The notes beneath the pieces were generated by a model. The model was not told where the DNA came from, searched no databases, and worked only from the letters and a program-made list of their open reading frames with translations. Position numbers and translations under genes: made by a program. Positions 16,294 to 25,304 of a DNA stretch of 64,000 bases are shown here, piece by piece (the first letter of the stretch is position 1; every line of letters starts with the position of its first letter). The stretch spans positions 1,054,001 through 1,118,000 of the forward strand of contig NZ_CP117849.1 of NCBI RefSeq assembly GCF_026151165.2, written 5' to 3'. Source of the DNA: Cryobacterium sp. SO2. GTDB taxonomy: Bacteria > Actinomycetota > Actinomycetes > Actinomycetales > Microbacteriaceae.

Positions 16294-16354
16294 CGCGAAA
16301 GCGGTCTTACGGTTGCCTCAGCGACGCTGAAGCAACCCCATGACCGCTTTCGCG
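16294..16354. terminator. Bidirectional hairpin terminator between proS and DUF1206
   Basis: Outer arms CGCGAAAGCGGTC and its complement (13 bp) enclose inner arms GGTTGCCTCAGC and GCTGAAGCAACC (11 of 12 pair) around a GAC loop. It lies in the 80-nt gap between two convergent genes. No T-run is present on either side; the convergent location supports a terminator role. Confidence 0.75.
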
Positions 16355-16364
16355 TGCTTGTGGG

Positions 16365-17198
16365 CTAGAGACGGGCGAAACGGGCGCGGAACAGGCAGTA
16401 GAGGCCGTAGGCGATCAGGCCCAGACCGACCAGCACCAGGATGGCCATGCCGAAGGGCAGTGCCGCGAGCGACTTCAGCGCGCCGTCCAGCCCCGTCGAC
16501 TGGCTCGGGTCAACCGTGAAGCCGGCCACGATCACCAGGATGCCGACCACGCCGACAGCGATGCCCTTCGCGACGTATCCGGCAACGCCCAGGCCCACCG
16601 TGACCCGGCCCATCGTGCCCGACGGAACGGCCAGGTCTTCGGTGAAGGTCTGCGCGACGCCCTTGTAGACGAAGTAGACCCCGATCGCGAGCACCGCCAG
16701 CCCGGCGATCATCAGCAGCACCGGCCCACCGGGCAATCCGAGCACGGTGGCGCTGGCGGAGGAGGTGCTCTGCGACGAGTTCGCCGATCCCTTGAGGGCC
16801 ACGGTGAGGGCCGTGCCGGCCACGAAGAGGTACGCCACGCCCTTGCCGATCTCCTTGAGCCGGTGAGCCCAGACCTTCTTGGGGTCGCTGCCAGGCACCA
16901 GGAACGCCTGCAGCACCTGCCACAGGCCCAGGGCAGCGAGTCCGAGCACGATGGTCCAGACCACGAACACGCCGCCGGGGGACTTCGCGACCTGGCCCAG
17001 TGCCCCCGACTGGTCGGCGCTCCCGCCGCCGGCACCGATCGCGAGGCTGATCGCGATGGCGCCGATCAGCCCGTGCAACAGACCGTTCACGGCGTATCCG
17101 ACCCTGGCCAGGGTCTTGAGGTGAGGGTTGTTTCCGGCGTTGCGCGCTGCACGGCCTGCCGAACGCGCACCGGACTGCGCGGAGGAACGAGTATTCAT
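16365..17198 (-). CDS. DUF1206 family membrane protein
   Basis: A 277-residue protein with six transmembrane helices arranged as three repeated pairs, the DUF1206 layout. Repeated blocks read ARVGYAVNGLLHGLIG, LKEIGKGVAYLFVAGTAL and GVAGYVAKGIAVGVVGI, each starting with a Gly-Tyr/aromatic motif. Function is unknown in the family. The ATG at 17198 is chosen because TACGAT lies exactly 6 nt upstream, a leaderless signature; an open frame continues upstream without family-like sequence. It stands on the minus strand between proS and nusA, a position often occupied by rimP, which is not seen here. Confidence 0.88.
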   Translation of the reverse strand: MNTRSSAQSGARSAGRAARNAGNNPHLKTLARVGYAVNGLLHGLIGAIAISLAIGAGGGSADQSGALGQVAKSPGGVFVVWTIVLGLAALGLWQVLQAFLVPGSDPKKVWAHRLKEIGKGVAYLFVAGTALTVALKGSANSSQSTSSASATVLGLPGGPVLLMIAGLAVLAIGVYFVYKGVAQTFTEDLAVPSGTMGRVTVGLGVAGYVAKGIAVGVVGILVIVAGFTVDPSQSTGLDGALKSLAALPFGMAILVLVGLGLIAYGLYCLFRARFARL

Positions 17199-17370
17199 CG
17201 GGTTATCGTATCCGCGAGGCGTCCCAGCGACCAGCCGCGATGGGGCGTGTCCCTCGCTGAAGCGCCCGGCGGCTCTGGGCGGGTGACGCAGGCCCCGGGA
17301 TTCCGGTACCGTAGTGAGAAGCCCGCTGCGCGGTTTCGCGGCGGCAAGATCTGAATAGAGGAGGCCGGCC

Positions 17371-18381
17371 ATGGACATCGACCTCAGCGTGTTGCGGCTG
17401 ATGGAGCGCGAGAAAGAGATTCCCTTCGAGGAACTCGTGCAGATCATTGAGCAAGCAATTCTGACGGCCTACCTCAAGCACACCCACCAGGGTGAGCCAC
17501 TGAAGCAGGCTGCGGAAGAAGAACCCGGAGCTCGCGTCGTACTCGACCGCAAGTCCGGTCACGTCGACATTTACATTCCTGAGCACGACGAAGAGGGCAA
17601 CATCATCGGCGAAGCCGTTGACAACCCCGACGACTTCGGTCGTATTGCCGCATTCGCGGCCAAGCAGGTCATCAACCAGCGTCTGCGCGACATCGCGGAT
17701 GACGCGGTGCTCGGCGAATTCAAGGGCCGCGAAGGCGAGATCGTCGCCGGCGTGATCCAGCAGGGCCCCAACCCCCGCATGATCCACGTCGACCTCGGCA
17801 CCATCGAAGCGATCCTTCCCCCCGAAGAGCAGGTGCCGGGCGAAAGCTACGTGCACGGCTCACGCATCCGGGTGTACGTCACGGCTGTCGGCCGCGGCAT
17901 GAAGGGCCCGCAGATCACCGTGTCGCGCACCCACCCGTCGCTCGTGCGCCGGTTGTTCGCGCTGGAGGTCCCCGAGATCGCCAGCGGCGTCGTGGAGATC
18001 GTGTCGCTGGCCCGCGAGGCCGGCCACCGCACCAAGATCGCCGTGCGCGCCACCGAGCCCGGCGTCAACGCCAAGGGCGCCTGCATCGGCGAGCTCGGCC
18101 AGCGCGTGCGCGCGGTGACCGCTGAGCTCAACAACGAGAAGATCGACATCGTCGACTACTCGCCCGACCTAGCCACCTTCGTGGCCAGTGCGCTCTCGCC
18201 CGCCAAGGTGACCAGCGCCTACGTCATCGACGAGTCGATCAAGGCCGTTCGGGCGCTCGTGCCCGACTACCAGCTGTCGCTCGCGATCGGCAAGGAGGGC
18301 CAGAACGCCCGCCTCGCCGCCAAGCTGACCGGCGCCAAAATCGACATCCAGCCAGACAGCATTCTGGAGGATGACGAATAG
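17371..18381 (+). CDS. nusA: Transcription termination/antitermination factor NusA
   Basis: A 336-residue NusA of the short actinobacterial form. It has an N-terminal RNA-polymerase-binding domain (residues 1-105), an S1 domain (about 115-185, GREGEIVAGVIQQGPNPRMI) and two KH domains (about 200-330, ending LAIGKEGQNARLAAKLTGAK). The acidic C-terminal repeats of the E. coli protein are absent. GAGGAGG upstream of the ATG is a strong Shine-Dalgarno. It modulates pausing, termination and rRNA antitermination. It leads the nusA-ylxR-infB cluster, with only 8 nt to ylxR. Confidence 0.96.
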   Translation: MDIDLSVLRLMEREKEIPFEELVQIIEQAILTAYLKHTHQGEPLKQAAEEEPGARVVLDRKSGHVDIYIPEHDEEGNIIGEAVDNPDDFGRIAAFAAKQVINQRLRDIADDAVLGEFKGREGEIVAGVIQQGPNPRMIHVDLGTIEAILPPEEQVPGESYVHGSRIRVYVTAVGRGMKGPQITVSRTHPSLVRRLFALEVPEIASGVVEIVSLAREAGHRTKIAVRATEPGVNAKGACIGELGQRVRAVTAELNNEKIDIVDYSPDLATFVASALSPAKVTSAYVIDESIKAVRALVPDYQLSLAIGKEGQNARLAAKLTGAKIDIQPDSILEDDE

Positions 18382-18389
18382 GGGGTACG

Positions 18390-18647
18390 ATGGATCCCGT
18401 TAGAACGTGCATTGGATGCCGTTCCCGCGCCTCGCGATCCTCTCTTCTGAGGGTTGTCGCCCAGAATTCGCTGCTGGTGGTCGATGAGACCGCCACCCTG
18501 CCTGGGCGAGGTGCGTGGATTCATCCCACCATCGCGTGCTTCCAGGAGGCCGTAAAGCGGCGCGCTTTCGGGCGTGCCCTTCGCGTGACCAGCTCCCTGG
18601 ACGCAAAACAACTAGAGAACAGGCTGACTTGGCTAATGGATAACTAA
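18390..18647 (+). CDS. YlxR family RNA-binding protein (RnpM)
   Basis: An 85-residue protein with the YlxR/DUF448 signature: RTCIGCRSRASRSSLLRVV at the start, then PGRGAWIHPTIACFQEAVKRRAFGRAL. These small proteins bind RNA, and in Bacillus the homologue interacts with RNase P RNA. It starts 8 nt after the nusA stop and precedes infB, the standard position. Length is typical. Confidence 0.9.
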   Translation: MDPVRTCIGCRSRASRSSLLRVVAQNSLLVVDETATLPGRGAWIHPTIACFQEAVKRRAFGRALRVTSSLDAKQLENRLTWLMDN

Positions 18648-18723
18648 TGAGCGGCTCGAAATGAGAACCGTCCGTTACTAACGGTCTGCCCCTTTCCGGG
18701 TGCAGGCCCGGAACAGGAGAATT

Positions 18724-21579
18724 GTGGCTGCGAAACCACGCGTACACGAGATCGCAACTGAGCTCGGTGTCGACAGCAAGGTAGCCCTTGCGAAATTGAA
18801 GGAAATGGGCGAGTTCGTCAAGGGACCGTCCTCCAGCGTTGAACCCCCCGTTGCGCGCCGTCTGCGCGCAGCACTCGAGGCCGACGGAGTGGCCACCGGC
18901 GGCGCCGCTGCCACGCCCGCGGCACCTGCCGCCGCCAAGCCGGCCGCGACCACGACGGTCAAGCCCGGCGTCCGTCCGGGCCCGGCACGTCCCGCCGCAC
19001 CGGTGCCCGCACCTGTCGTCGAGGCCCCTGCTGCGGATGCCCCGCCGATGCCGGCCGCACCGCTGACCGTCGCGGAGCGCCAGGTTCAGGCCGCCGAGAA
19101 GGCCGCCGCCGCCGAGAAGGCTGCAGCGACCGAGAAGGCCGCCGCCGAAACCCCCACCACCCCTGGCACCGATGCCGGCCCCACGGCCGCGTCACCGGCC
19201 GCCAAGGCCGACGGCGACACGGCCACGGCCGTCAAGCCCGGTGGATCCGTCCCCCGCCCGGGAGCTCGTCCGGGTAACAACCCGTTCGCCAGCAACCAGG
19301 GCATGGGCAAGACCCCCACCCCGCGTCCGGGCAACAACCCGTTCGCGAGCGCGCAGGGCATGGGACAGCGTCCGCCGTCCACGTCCTCGCCCAGCAACAT
19401 CCCCCGCCCCGCCGCACCCCGTCCAGGCGCCCCGCGTCCGGGTGGACCCGGCCAGGCACCCCGCCCGACCGGCTTCGGCCAGCGTCCGGGTGGATTCCAG
19501 CGCCCCGGTGGCGCTCCGGGCGGCGCCGGCGGCGCACGCCCCGGCTTCACCCGCCCCGGCGCACCTGCCGGTGCTCCCGGCTTCGGCCCGCCCCGCCCCG
19601 CCGGCGGCGGCGGCGCCGGCGGCCGTGGCCGTGGCCCCGGCGGTGGAACCGCTGGTGCGTTCGGTCGCGGAGGCGGCAAGAACAAGGCACGCAAGTCGAA
19701 GCGGACGAAGAGGGCCGAGTTCGAGCTGCGCGAAGCCCCGTCGCTGGGTGGCGTCAGCGTCCCCCGTGGCGACGGTGGAACCGTGGTGCGTCTGCGCCGC
19801 GGTGCCTCGATCACGGACTTCGCCGACAAGATTGACGCGAGCCCCGGCAACCTGGTGACCGTGCTGTTCCACCTCGGTGAAATGGCCACGGCGACCGAGT
19901 CGCTCGACGAGGCCACCTTCGATGTGCTGGGCAGCGAACTGGGTTACAAGATCCAGATGGTTTCGCCCGACGACGAAGACCGCGAACTGCTGCTCGGCTT
20001 CGACATCGACATCGACCAGGAACTGGCCGACGAGACCGACGAAGAGCTCGAAGTCCGCCCGCCCGTCGTCACCGTCATGGGTCACGTCGACCACGGTAAG
20101 ACCGCGCTGCTCGACGCCATCCGTAACGCCAAGGTGGCCGCAGGTGAAGCCGGTGGCATCACCCAGCACATCGGTGCCTACCAGGTCGTCACCGAGCACG
20201 AGGGCATTGAACGTGCCATCACCTTCATCGACACCCCCGGCCACGAGGCGTTCACCGCCATGCGTGCCCGTGGTGCGCAGGTCACCGACATCGCGATCCT
20301 CGTGGTCGCCGCCGATGACGGCATCATGCCGCAGACGATTGAGGCGCTCAACCACGCACAGGCAGCCAACGTGCCGATCGTGGTCGCAGTGAACAAGATC
20401 GACAAGCCCGGCGCGAACCCGCAGAAGGTGCGTCAGCAGCTCACCGAATTCGGTCTCGTCGCCGAAGAGTACGGCGGAGACGTCATGTTCGTCGACGTGT
20501 CTGCGAAGAACAAGGTCGGCATCCAGGAGATCCTGGACGCCGTTCTGCTCACCGCTGACGCCGGACTCGACATGCGCGCCAACCCGAACAAGGATGCCCG
20601 CGGTGTGGCCATCGAGGCCAAGCTCGACAAGGGCCGCGGTGCAGTTGCCACCGTGCTCATCCAGTCGGGAACGCTGCACGTCGGCGACTCGATCGTCGCC
20701 GGTACCGCTTACGGTCGCGTTCGTGCGATGGCCGACGAAAACGGCAACGCCGTTCTCGCCGCCACGCCGTCCCGTGCCGTACAGGTGCAGGGCCTCTCGA
20801 GCGTTCCGCGCGCCGGTGACACCTTCCTCGTCATCGAGGAAGACCGCACCGCACGTCAGATCGCCGAGAAGCGCGAAGCCGCCGAGCGCAACGCCCTGCT
20901 GGCCAAGGCCCGCAAGCGCATCAGCCTCGAGGACTTCACCCGTGCACTCGAAGAGGGCAAGGTCGAATCGCTCAACCTCATCATCAAGGGTGACGTGTCC
21001 GGTGCTGTTGAAGCCCTGGAAGAGTCGCTGCTCAAGATCGAGGTCGACGACTCCGTTCAGCTGCGCATCATCCACCGTGGTGTCGGTGCCGTCACGGAGA
21101 GCGACGTCAACCTCGCCACCGTCGACAACGCCATCATCATCGGCTTCAACGTTCGCCCCGACACGAAGGCGCGCGAACGTGCGGCTCGTGAAGGCGTGGA
21201 CGTGCGCTTCTACTCCGTCATCTACAACGCGCTCGAGGACATCGAGTCTTCCCTCACCGGAATGCTCAAGCCCGAGTTCGAAGAAGTGCAGAGTGGTATC
21301 GCCGAGATCCGCGAGGTCTTCAGCTCCTCGAAGTTCGGAAACGTCGCCGGTGTCATCGTGCGGTCGGGAACGATCACGCGAAACGCCAAGGCACGGGTCA
21401 TCCGCGACGGCATCGTTGTGGGCGACAACCTGGCCATCGAGTCGCTGCGTCGCTTCAAGGATGACGTCACCGAGGTCCGTACGGACTTCGAGGCTGGTAT
21501 TGGGCTCGGTAAGTTCAATGACATCCAGATCGGCGATGAGATCGAGACGATCGAATTGAAGGAAAAGCCCAGAGGTTAA
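18724..21579 (+). CDS. infB: Translation initiation factor IF-2
   Basis: A 951-residue GTPase that brings fMet-tRNA to the 30S subunit. The N-terminal IF2_N domain (AAKPRVHEIATELGVDSKVA) is followed by about 280 disordered residues rich in Ala, Pro, Gly and Arg, including an internal repeat of RPGNNPFAS and QGMG blocks. The G domain has G1 VMGHVDHGKTALLDAI, G3 DTPGHEAF and G4 NKID, and then come domains II-IV. The start is the GTG with AGGAGA just upstream; an earlier in-frame codon lacks a good ribosome site. Codon use in the disordered linker is extremely GC rich. A very strong hairpin separates it from rbfA. Confidence 0.97.
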   Translation: MAAKPRVHEIATELGVDSKVALAKLKEMGEFVKGPSSSVEPPVARRLRAALEADGVATGGAAATPAAPAAAKPAATTTVKPGVRPGPARPAAPVPAPVVEAPAADAPPMPAAPLTVAERQVQAAEKAAAAEKAAATEKAAAETPTTPGTDAGPTAASPAAKADGDTATAVKPGGSVPRPGARPGNNPFASNQGMGKTPTPRPGNNPFASAQGMGQRPPSTSSPSNIPRPAAPRPGAPRPGGPGQAPRPTGFGQRPGGFQRPGGAPGGAGGARPGFTRPGAPAGAPGFGPPRPAGGGGAGGRGRGPGGGTAGAFGRGGGKNKARKSKRTKRAEFELREAPSLGGVSVPRGDGGTVVRLRRGASITDFADKIDASPGNLVTVLFHLGEMATATESLDEATFDVLGSELGYKIQMVSPDDEDRELLLGFDIDIDQELADETDEELEVRPPVVTVMGHVDHGKTALLDAIRNAKVAAGEAGGITQHIGAYQVVTEHEGIERAITFIDTPGHEAFTAMRARGAQVTDIAILVVAADDGIMPQTIEALNHAQAANVPIVVAVNKIDKPGANPQKVRQQLTEFGLVAEEYGGDVMFVDVSAKNKVGIQEILDAVLLTADAGLDMRANPNKDARGVAIEAKLDKGRGAVATVLIQSGTLHVGDSIVAGTAYGRVRAMADENGNAVLAATPSRAVQVQGLSSVPRAGDTFLVIEEDRTARQIAEKREAAERNALLAKARKRISLEDFTRALEEGKVESLNLIIKGDVSGAVEALEESLLKIEVDDSVQLRIIHRGVGAVTESDVNLATVDNAIIIGFNVRPDTKARERAAREGVDVRFYSVIYNALEDIESSLTGMLKPEFEEVQSGIAEIREVFSSSKFGNVAGVIVRSGTITRNAKARVIRDGIVVGDNLAIESLRRFKDDVTEVRTDFEAGIGLGKFNDIQIGDEIETIELKEKPRG

Positions 21580-21604
21580 TTACCTCTCGGTGGTACGGGT
21601 CTCC

Positions 21605-21673
21605 GCTTGATCCCCCTAAAAAGGGAAGAGAGCGGGGACCCCTACCCCGATTCCCTTTTTAGGGGGATCAAGC
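21605..21673. terminator. 23-bp perfect hairpin between infB and rbfA
   Basis: The arms (left arm begins GCTTGATCCCCCTAAAAAGG) are perfectly complementary over 23 bp, and the 23-nt interior holds a further 5-bp GGGG/CCCC stem. There is no terminal T-run. It would act as a terminator or RNA processing site between two genes often co-transcribed, suggesting rbfA has its own promoter or that the hairpin tunes expression. Confidence 0.75.
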
Positions 21674-21765
21674 TACGACCCACACTCCCCGAGACATCAT
21701 CGGTCAATCGATGGTTGGGGAGGGCTTAAGAGCGTTAAGAAGTACCCACAAACTAGGAGTAGCTC

Positions 21766-22299
21766 ATGGTAGATCCGGCACGCGCTAGGAAGATGGCGGA
21801 CCGCATCAAGGTCATCGTGGCCAAGCGGTTGGAACGCGGCATCCGCGACCCGAGACTCGGCTTCGTGACCATCACCGACGTCAAGGTCACCGGTGACCTG
21901 CAGCACGCCTCGGTGTTCTACACGGTCTACGGCTCCGACGAGGAGCGCAAGGACAGCGCCGCAGCGCTCAAGGCGGCCACCGGCATGATGCGCAGCGAGG
22001 TGGGCAAGAACATCACCGCCCGGCTGACCCCGTCGCTCGAATTCATCGCCGACGGCATCCCGGAGAACGCCGCCCTCATCGACGACCTGCTGCGTGAGGC
22101 GCGCGAGCGCGACACCCAGGTGGGCGAGATGGCGCGTGCCGCCGTCTACGCCGGCGATGAAGACCCGTACGTCAAGCCCCGCGAATACGCGGAAGACGAA
22201 GACGATGATGACGAGGACGATACCGACGAGGACGAGGTGCAGGCAGCGCCAGCTCCCACCGGCCGCCACGCAGCCGCCACGGAGCCCGACGCCCGCTAA
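21766..22299 (+). CDS. rbfA: 30S ribosome-binding factor A
   Basis: A 177-residue protein. Residues 1-120 are the KH-like RbfA domain (RKMADRIKVIVAKRLERGI, VTITDVKVTGDLQHASVFYTV, LIDDLLREARERD). It assists late maturation of the 30S subunit and 16S rRNA 5' processing. The last 45 residues form an acidic tail with runs of Asp and Glu, longer than in model proteins. A GGAG ribosome site lies 6 nt before the ATG. It follows infB as usual; the next gene of the canonical order, truB, is displaced by 7.8 kb. Confidence 0.95.
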   Translation: MVDPARARKMADRIKVIVAKRLERGIRDPRLGFVTITDVKVTGDLQHASVFYTVYGSDEERKDSAAALKAATGMMRSEVGKNITARLTPSLEFIADGIPENAALIDDLLREARERDTQVGEMARAAVYAGDEDPYVKPREYAEDEDDDDEDDTDEDEVQAAPAPTGRHAAATEPDAR

Positions 22300-22323
22300 C
22301 CGCCTGCGCCCTCCCGCACCACC

Positions 22324-22361
22324 CGAAACCTCCGGCCGATTCATCGGTGCCGGAGGTTTCG
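22324..22361 (+). terminator. Hairpin terminator after rbfA
   Basis: Arms CGAAACCTCCGGC and its complement pair over 13 bp, with an inner CGAT/ATCG stem. It lies 25 nt after the rbfA stop and before DUF805, which has its own ribosome site. Confidence 0.7.
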
Positions 22362-22469
22362 TGCGTGTGAAACCTTGGCCAACAGCGCAGCGGATTTGCG
22401 AAAATACCCGGTGAAGGCGCGCAAATCCTTCTAGGATCTACGCAATCGTCCACATCCGAAGGAGTTGTC

Positions 22470-22934
22470 ATGGTCATTCCCCAGCAATCCACCGCACCTG
22501 TCGGAAGCGTGCCCCTCGCGTTGCCGTACTACGGGGCCCCGCTCACCGAAGCGGTCAAGCGCTTCTTCACCAAGTACGCGACCTTCTCCGGCCGGGCCAG
22601 CCGCGCCGAGTACTGGTGGTGGGCACTGGTGAACTACGTCGTGCTCACGGTGCTCAGCGTGATCGCCCTGGTGTCAGGGGGAGGAGGCACTATGTCGGCA
22701 GACGGCACTGTCGCCGCGCCCTCTGGCGGTGCCGTGGTGGTCGTGGTGCTGATCAGCCTGTACGGGCTGGCGACGATCATCCCCGACCTGGCACTCACGG
22801 CCCGGCGCCTGCACGACGGCAACTTCTCCGCCCTGTTCATCTTCATCGCCCTGGTGCCGTTTGTGGGCGGCCTGATTCTGCTGGTGCTCACACTGCTGCC
22901 GCCCAAGCCGGAGGGCGCGCGGTTCGACGCCTAG
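22470..22934 (+). CDS. DUF805 family membrane protein
   Basis: A 154-residue protein with the DUF805 signature: FFTKYATFSGRASRAEYWWW before the first helix, then three or four transmembrane helices and DLALTARRLHDGNFSAL, where the RRLHD motif is characteristic. AAGGAG lies 6 nt before the ATG, and a TAGGAT -10-like hexamer lies about 45 nt upstream. The family is of unknown function. A strong hairpin separates it from the convergent aldose epimerase gene. Confidence 0.9.
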   Translation: MVIPQQSTAPVGSVPLALPYYGAPLTEAVKRFFTKYATFSGRASRAEYWWWALVNYVVLTVLSVIALVSGGGGTMSADGTVAAPSGGAVVVVVLISLYGLATIIPDLALTARRLHDGNFSALFIFIALVPFVGGLILLVLTLLPPKPEGARFDA

Positions 22935-22947
22935 CTCTTCGACTTGA

Positions 22948-22988
22948 CGCAAAATGCCCCTTCAGCGCTGCTGAAGGGGCATTTTGCG
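22948..22988. terminator. Bidirectional hairpin between DUF805 and aldose epimerase genes
   Basis: Arms CGCAAAATGCCCCTTCAGC and the exact complement (19 bp) enclose a 3-nt GCT loop. The stem ends with A/T runs on both sides, so it can work as an intrinsic terminator in both directions. The flanking genes converge on it. Confidence 0.88.
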
Positions 22989-23020
22989 GCAACTCAGCGC
23001 ACACGTGGGCGCGTGTCGGG

Positions 23021-24001
23021 TCAGGCGGGATCGGCCTCTGTGGCGGCGATGGTCCAGGCGGCGCTGTGGGTGGCGCCGGGGGACAGCCGCACCAGGTCTT
23101 CTGCGGTGGAGAAGGCGTCCGGCGGGCAGGTCATCGGTTCGACCGCCAGGCCGATCCGGCTCGGTTCAGGGGCGGGGCGGTCGGCCGTGTGCACCTGCAG
23201 CCAGGGCAGCCCGGCGCCGAAACTCATGCGCACGCCGGTGCCGATCGGGCTGGTCACGACCACGCTGGCCGTGCCATCCGCGTCGCGTGCGATCGACGTG
23301 AAGGCATGGTCGATGAAGGTGTCACCGATCACCCTGGCGGTGCGGAAGTCGAACTCCGGGTTGGTCTCAACGTGGGCGACGGCGACAGGGCTGAGCCGGT
23401 CCGGCGTCACCGTGAGGTACGCGGCGGCGGGGAACTCGAGGGTCCAGTCGTCCACGGCGCCTGGACCGGCCACGAGATACGGGTGCGGGCCGGTGCCGTA
23501 CGGGGCCGTGCTCGCGCCGAGGTTCTCGGCGGTCACGGTGGTGGTGAGGCCATCGGCACCGAGCCGGTACGCCGCCAGCAGGGCGACCCGGTGTGGATAG
23601 CCGTCGCTGGGCACGATCGTGGTGCGCAGGGTCACGGAGTCGGTCGAGCGCGCCTCGAGCGTCCAATCGGCCCAGCAGACGAGGCCGTGCAGTGCGTGTG
23701 AGCGGCTGGGCTCGGTGAGCGGCAGCTGATAGTCGACGCCGTCGAAGGAATATGTGCCGTCGACCACCCGGTTCGGCCAGGGCGCCAGCACGGCACCGCG
23801 GTAGCCGGGGCGCACCTCGTTCGCGTCGAACGGCACGACGAGGTCGCGGCCGTACCAGGTGAACTCGCGCAGGCTCGCGCCGACGCTCGCGATCGTGGCC
23901 GCGTACCCGCCGGCAGTGATCGTGTACTGCAGGCCGGAGAGCGGCAGCACCGAGACATCCGAGCTGGTGGCGGCGGGGACGGCGACGGCGGCGTCAGTCA
24001 T
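23021..24001 (-). CDS. Aldose 1-epimerase family protein (GalM-like)
   Basis: A 326-residue beta-sandwich mutarotase homologue. Sequence blocks include the N-terminal TITAGGYAATIASVGASLREF, PWPNRVVDGTYSF, the catalytic-His region SHALHGLVCWADW, GTGPHPYLVAG with the second histidine, and a late PxxFxxxxL-like WLQVHTADRP. It interconverts sugar anomers in the cytoplasm; the substrate is uncertain. Its ATG overlaps the end of the alditol oxidase gene by 8 nt, so it is the third gene of a tightly coupled mutY operon. A carbohydrate link with the oxidase is therefore likely. Confidence 0.86.
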   Translation of the reverse strand: MTDAAVAVPAATSSDVSVLPLSGLQYTITAGGYAATIASVGASLREFTWYGRDLVVPFDANEVRPGYRGAVLAPWPNRVVDGTYSFDGVDYQLPLTEPSRSHALHGLVCWADWTLEARSTDSVTLRTTIVPSDGYPHRVALLAAYRLGADGLTTTVTAENLGASTAPYGTGPHPYLVAGPGAVDDWTLEFPAAAYLTVTPDRLSPVAVAHVETNPEFDFRTARVIGDTFIDHAFTSIARDADGTASVVVTSPIGTGVRMSFGAGLPWLQVHTADRPAPEPSRIGLAVEPMTCPPDAFSTAEDLVRLSPGATHSAAWTIAATEADPA

Positions 24002-25304
24002 GGGACAGTACTCGTTTCAGGTAGGCGTTCTCGAAGAGCCCGTCGGGGTCGACCCGGCTGACATGCGCCGCGAAATCGTCGAGGCGGGGATAGGCGCGGC
24101 GGAGCCCCGCCGGGGACATCGTGGCGACCTTGCCCCAGTGCGGGCGGGGCGCGAAGGGTTCGAGGGTGTGCTCGATCAGCGGCAGCACGGTGAGAATCTC
24201 GGTCGGCAGGGGTTTCCAGGTGAAATGGATGGCGAGCGAGTCGCGGGCGTAGCTCGGGCTGAGCCAGGCGGTGTCGGCGGCCACGCTGCGGAGCTCGGAG
24301 ATGTGCAGCAGCGGCGCGATCCGGTCGCCGATCAGACGCAGGGCCATGATCGCGGCGACGGCGTGTTCGGCGGGGATCAGGTATTCGGACTGGATTTCCT
24401 CACCATGGCTGGGCTGGAACTCACTCCTGAAGTGCGACAGCCGCTCGTTCCACGGCCCGGGCTCACGCAGCTGAGCGGTGACGCTGCCGGCGTCGACCCC
24501 GGGCAGCGGGTGCAGCGCCACCGTGGCCTCCCGGGCGCCGAGGGCGGCCAGGTCGAACTCGGGGCCGTCCACGTCCAGGCGGCGTTTCGACCAGACCTGG
24601 TGGGTGTCCTCACCCCGGAAGGTGGTGAACACGCTGACGCTGTAGCCGCTGGCCATGATGGCTGCCCAATTGGCGAGGGCCGCCGTCCAGGAGAGCCCCT
24701 CGTGCACATACTGGGAGATCTGGAAATGCGGCTGCACCCGCAGCGTGACCGCGGTGACGATGCCGACGGCACCGAGGCCGACGACCGAGGCGGCGAAGTC
24801 GGAGTCGTGCTCCCGAACGATCTCGACCCGGCCGTCGGCGCGCACGATCTCCAGGGCCAGCACCGAGGAGGCCAGCGATCCGTTGCGCACGCCGGAACCG
24901 TGGGTGCCCGTCTGGATCGCACCGGCAACCGAGATGTGCGGCAGCGACGCGAGGTTGGGCAGGGCCAGGCCCTGCTCGGCCAGGTAGGCGCCGACCTGGG
25001 CGTAGCTGCTGCCGGCTCCGACGCGCACGCTCACCGCGGCGCCATCGTCACCGAACTGCAGCGAGGGCTCGATCACCAGGCCGTCGAGAGCCACCAGGGT
25101 GCCGGAGGTGTCGGCGATGGTGGAGAAGGAATGCCGCGAGCCCAGCGCCTTGACGTGTCCGTTGGCGGCGTGCGCCGCGGCCACGATCTGCGACACTTCG
25201 TCCGCCGTGGCCGGATGCCTCACGTCCTGTGTCGAATACTCGACATTGCCGGCCCAGTTCTTCATCGAAACCATTTCTGTTGGAGAGAACGCCGGGGTTT
25301 TCAC
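23994..25304 (-). CDS. FAD-dependent alditol/xylitol oxidase-like enzyme
   Basis: A 436-residue VAO-family flavoenzyme. NWAGNVEYSTQDVRHPAT, ALGSRHSFSTIADT (the histidine corresponds to the covalent FAD site of alditol oxidases), ALPNLASLPHISVAG, GAIQTGTHGSG and a C-terminal ALDO domain ending RPHWGKVATM and YPRLDDF closely resemble Streptomyces AldO. Such enzymes oxidise xylitol/sorbitol-type polyols with O2, releasing H2O2. The GTG start overlaps the mutY stop (GTGA), so translation is coupled. The alternative ATGs at 25274 or 25265 would shorten it by 10-13 residues and lose the coupling. Gulono- or arabinono-lactone oxidase activity is the main alternative. Confidence 0.88.
   Translation of the reverse strand: MKTPAFSPTEMVSMKNWAGNVEYSTQDVRHPATADEVSQIVAAAHAANGHVKALGSRHSFSTIADTSGTLVALDGLVIEPSLQFGDDGAAVSVRVGAGSSYAQVGAYLAEQGLALPNLASLPHISVAGAIQTGTHGSGVRNGSLASSVLALEIVRADGRVEIVREHDSDFAASVVGLGAVGIVTAVTLRVQPHFQISQYVHEGLSWTAALANWAAIMASGYSVSVFTTFRGEDTHQVWSKRRLDVDGPEFDLAALGAREATVALHPLPGVDAGSVTAQLREPGPWNERLSHFRSEFQPSHGEEIQSEYLIPAEHAVAAIMALRLIGDRIAPLLHISELRSVAADTAWLSPSYARDSLAIHFTWKPLPTEILTVLPLIEHTLEPFAPRPHWGKVATMSPAGLRRAYPRLDDFAAHVSRVDPDGLFENAYLKRVLSHD

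Noticed and set aside
19192..21075. A 627-codon open frame antisense to infB
   Set aside because: Shadow of infB: low-complexity composition, no motif, and a firm IF-2 on the other strand.
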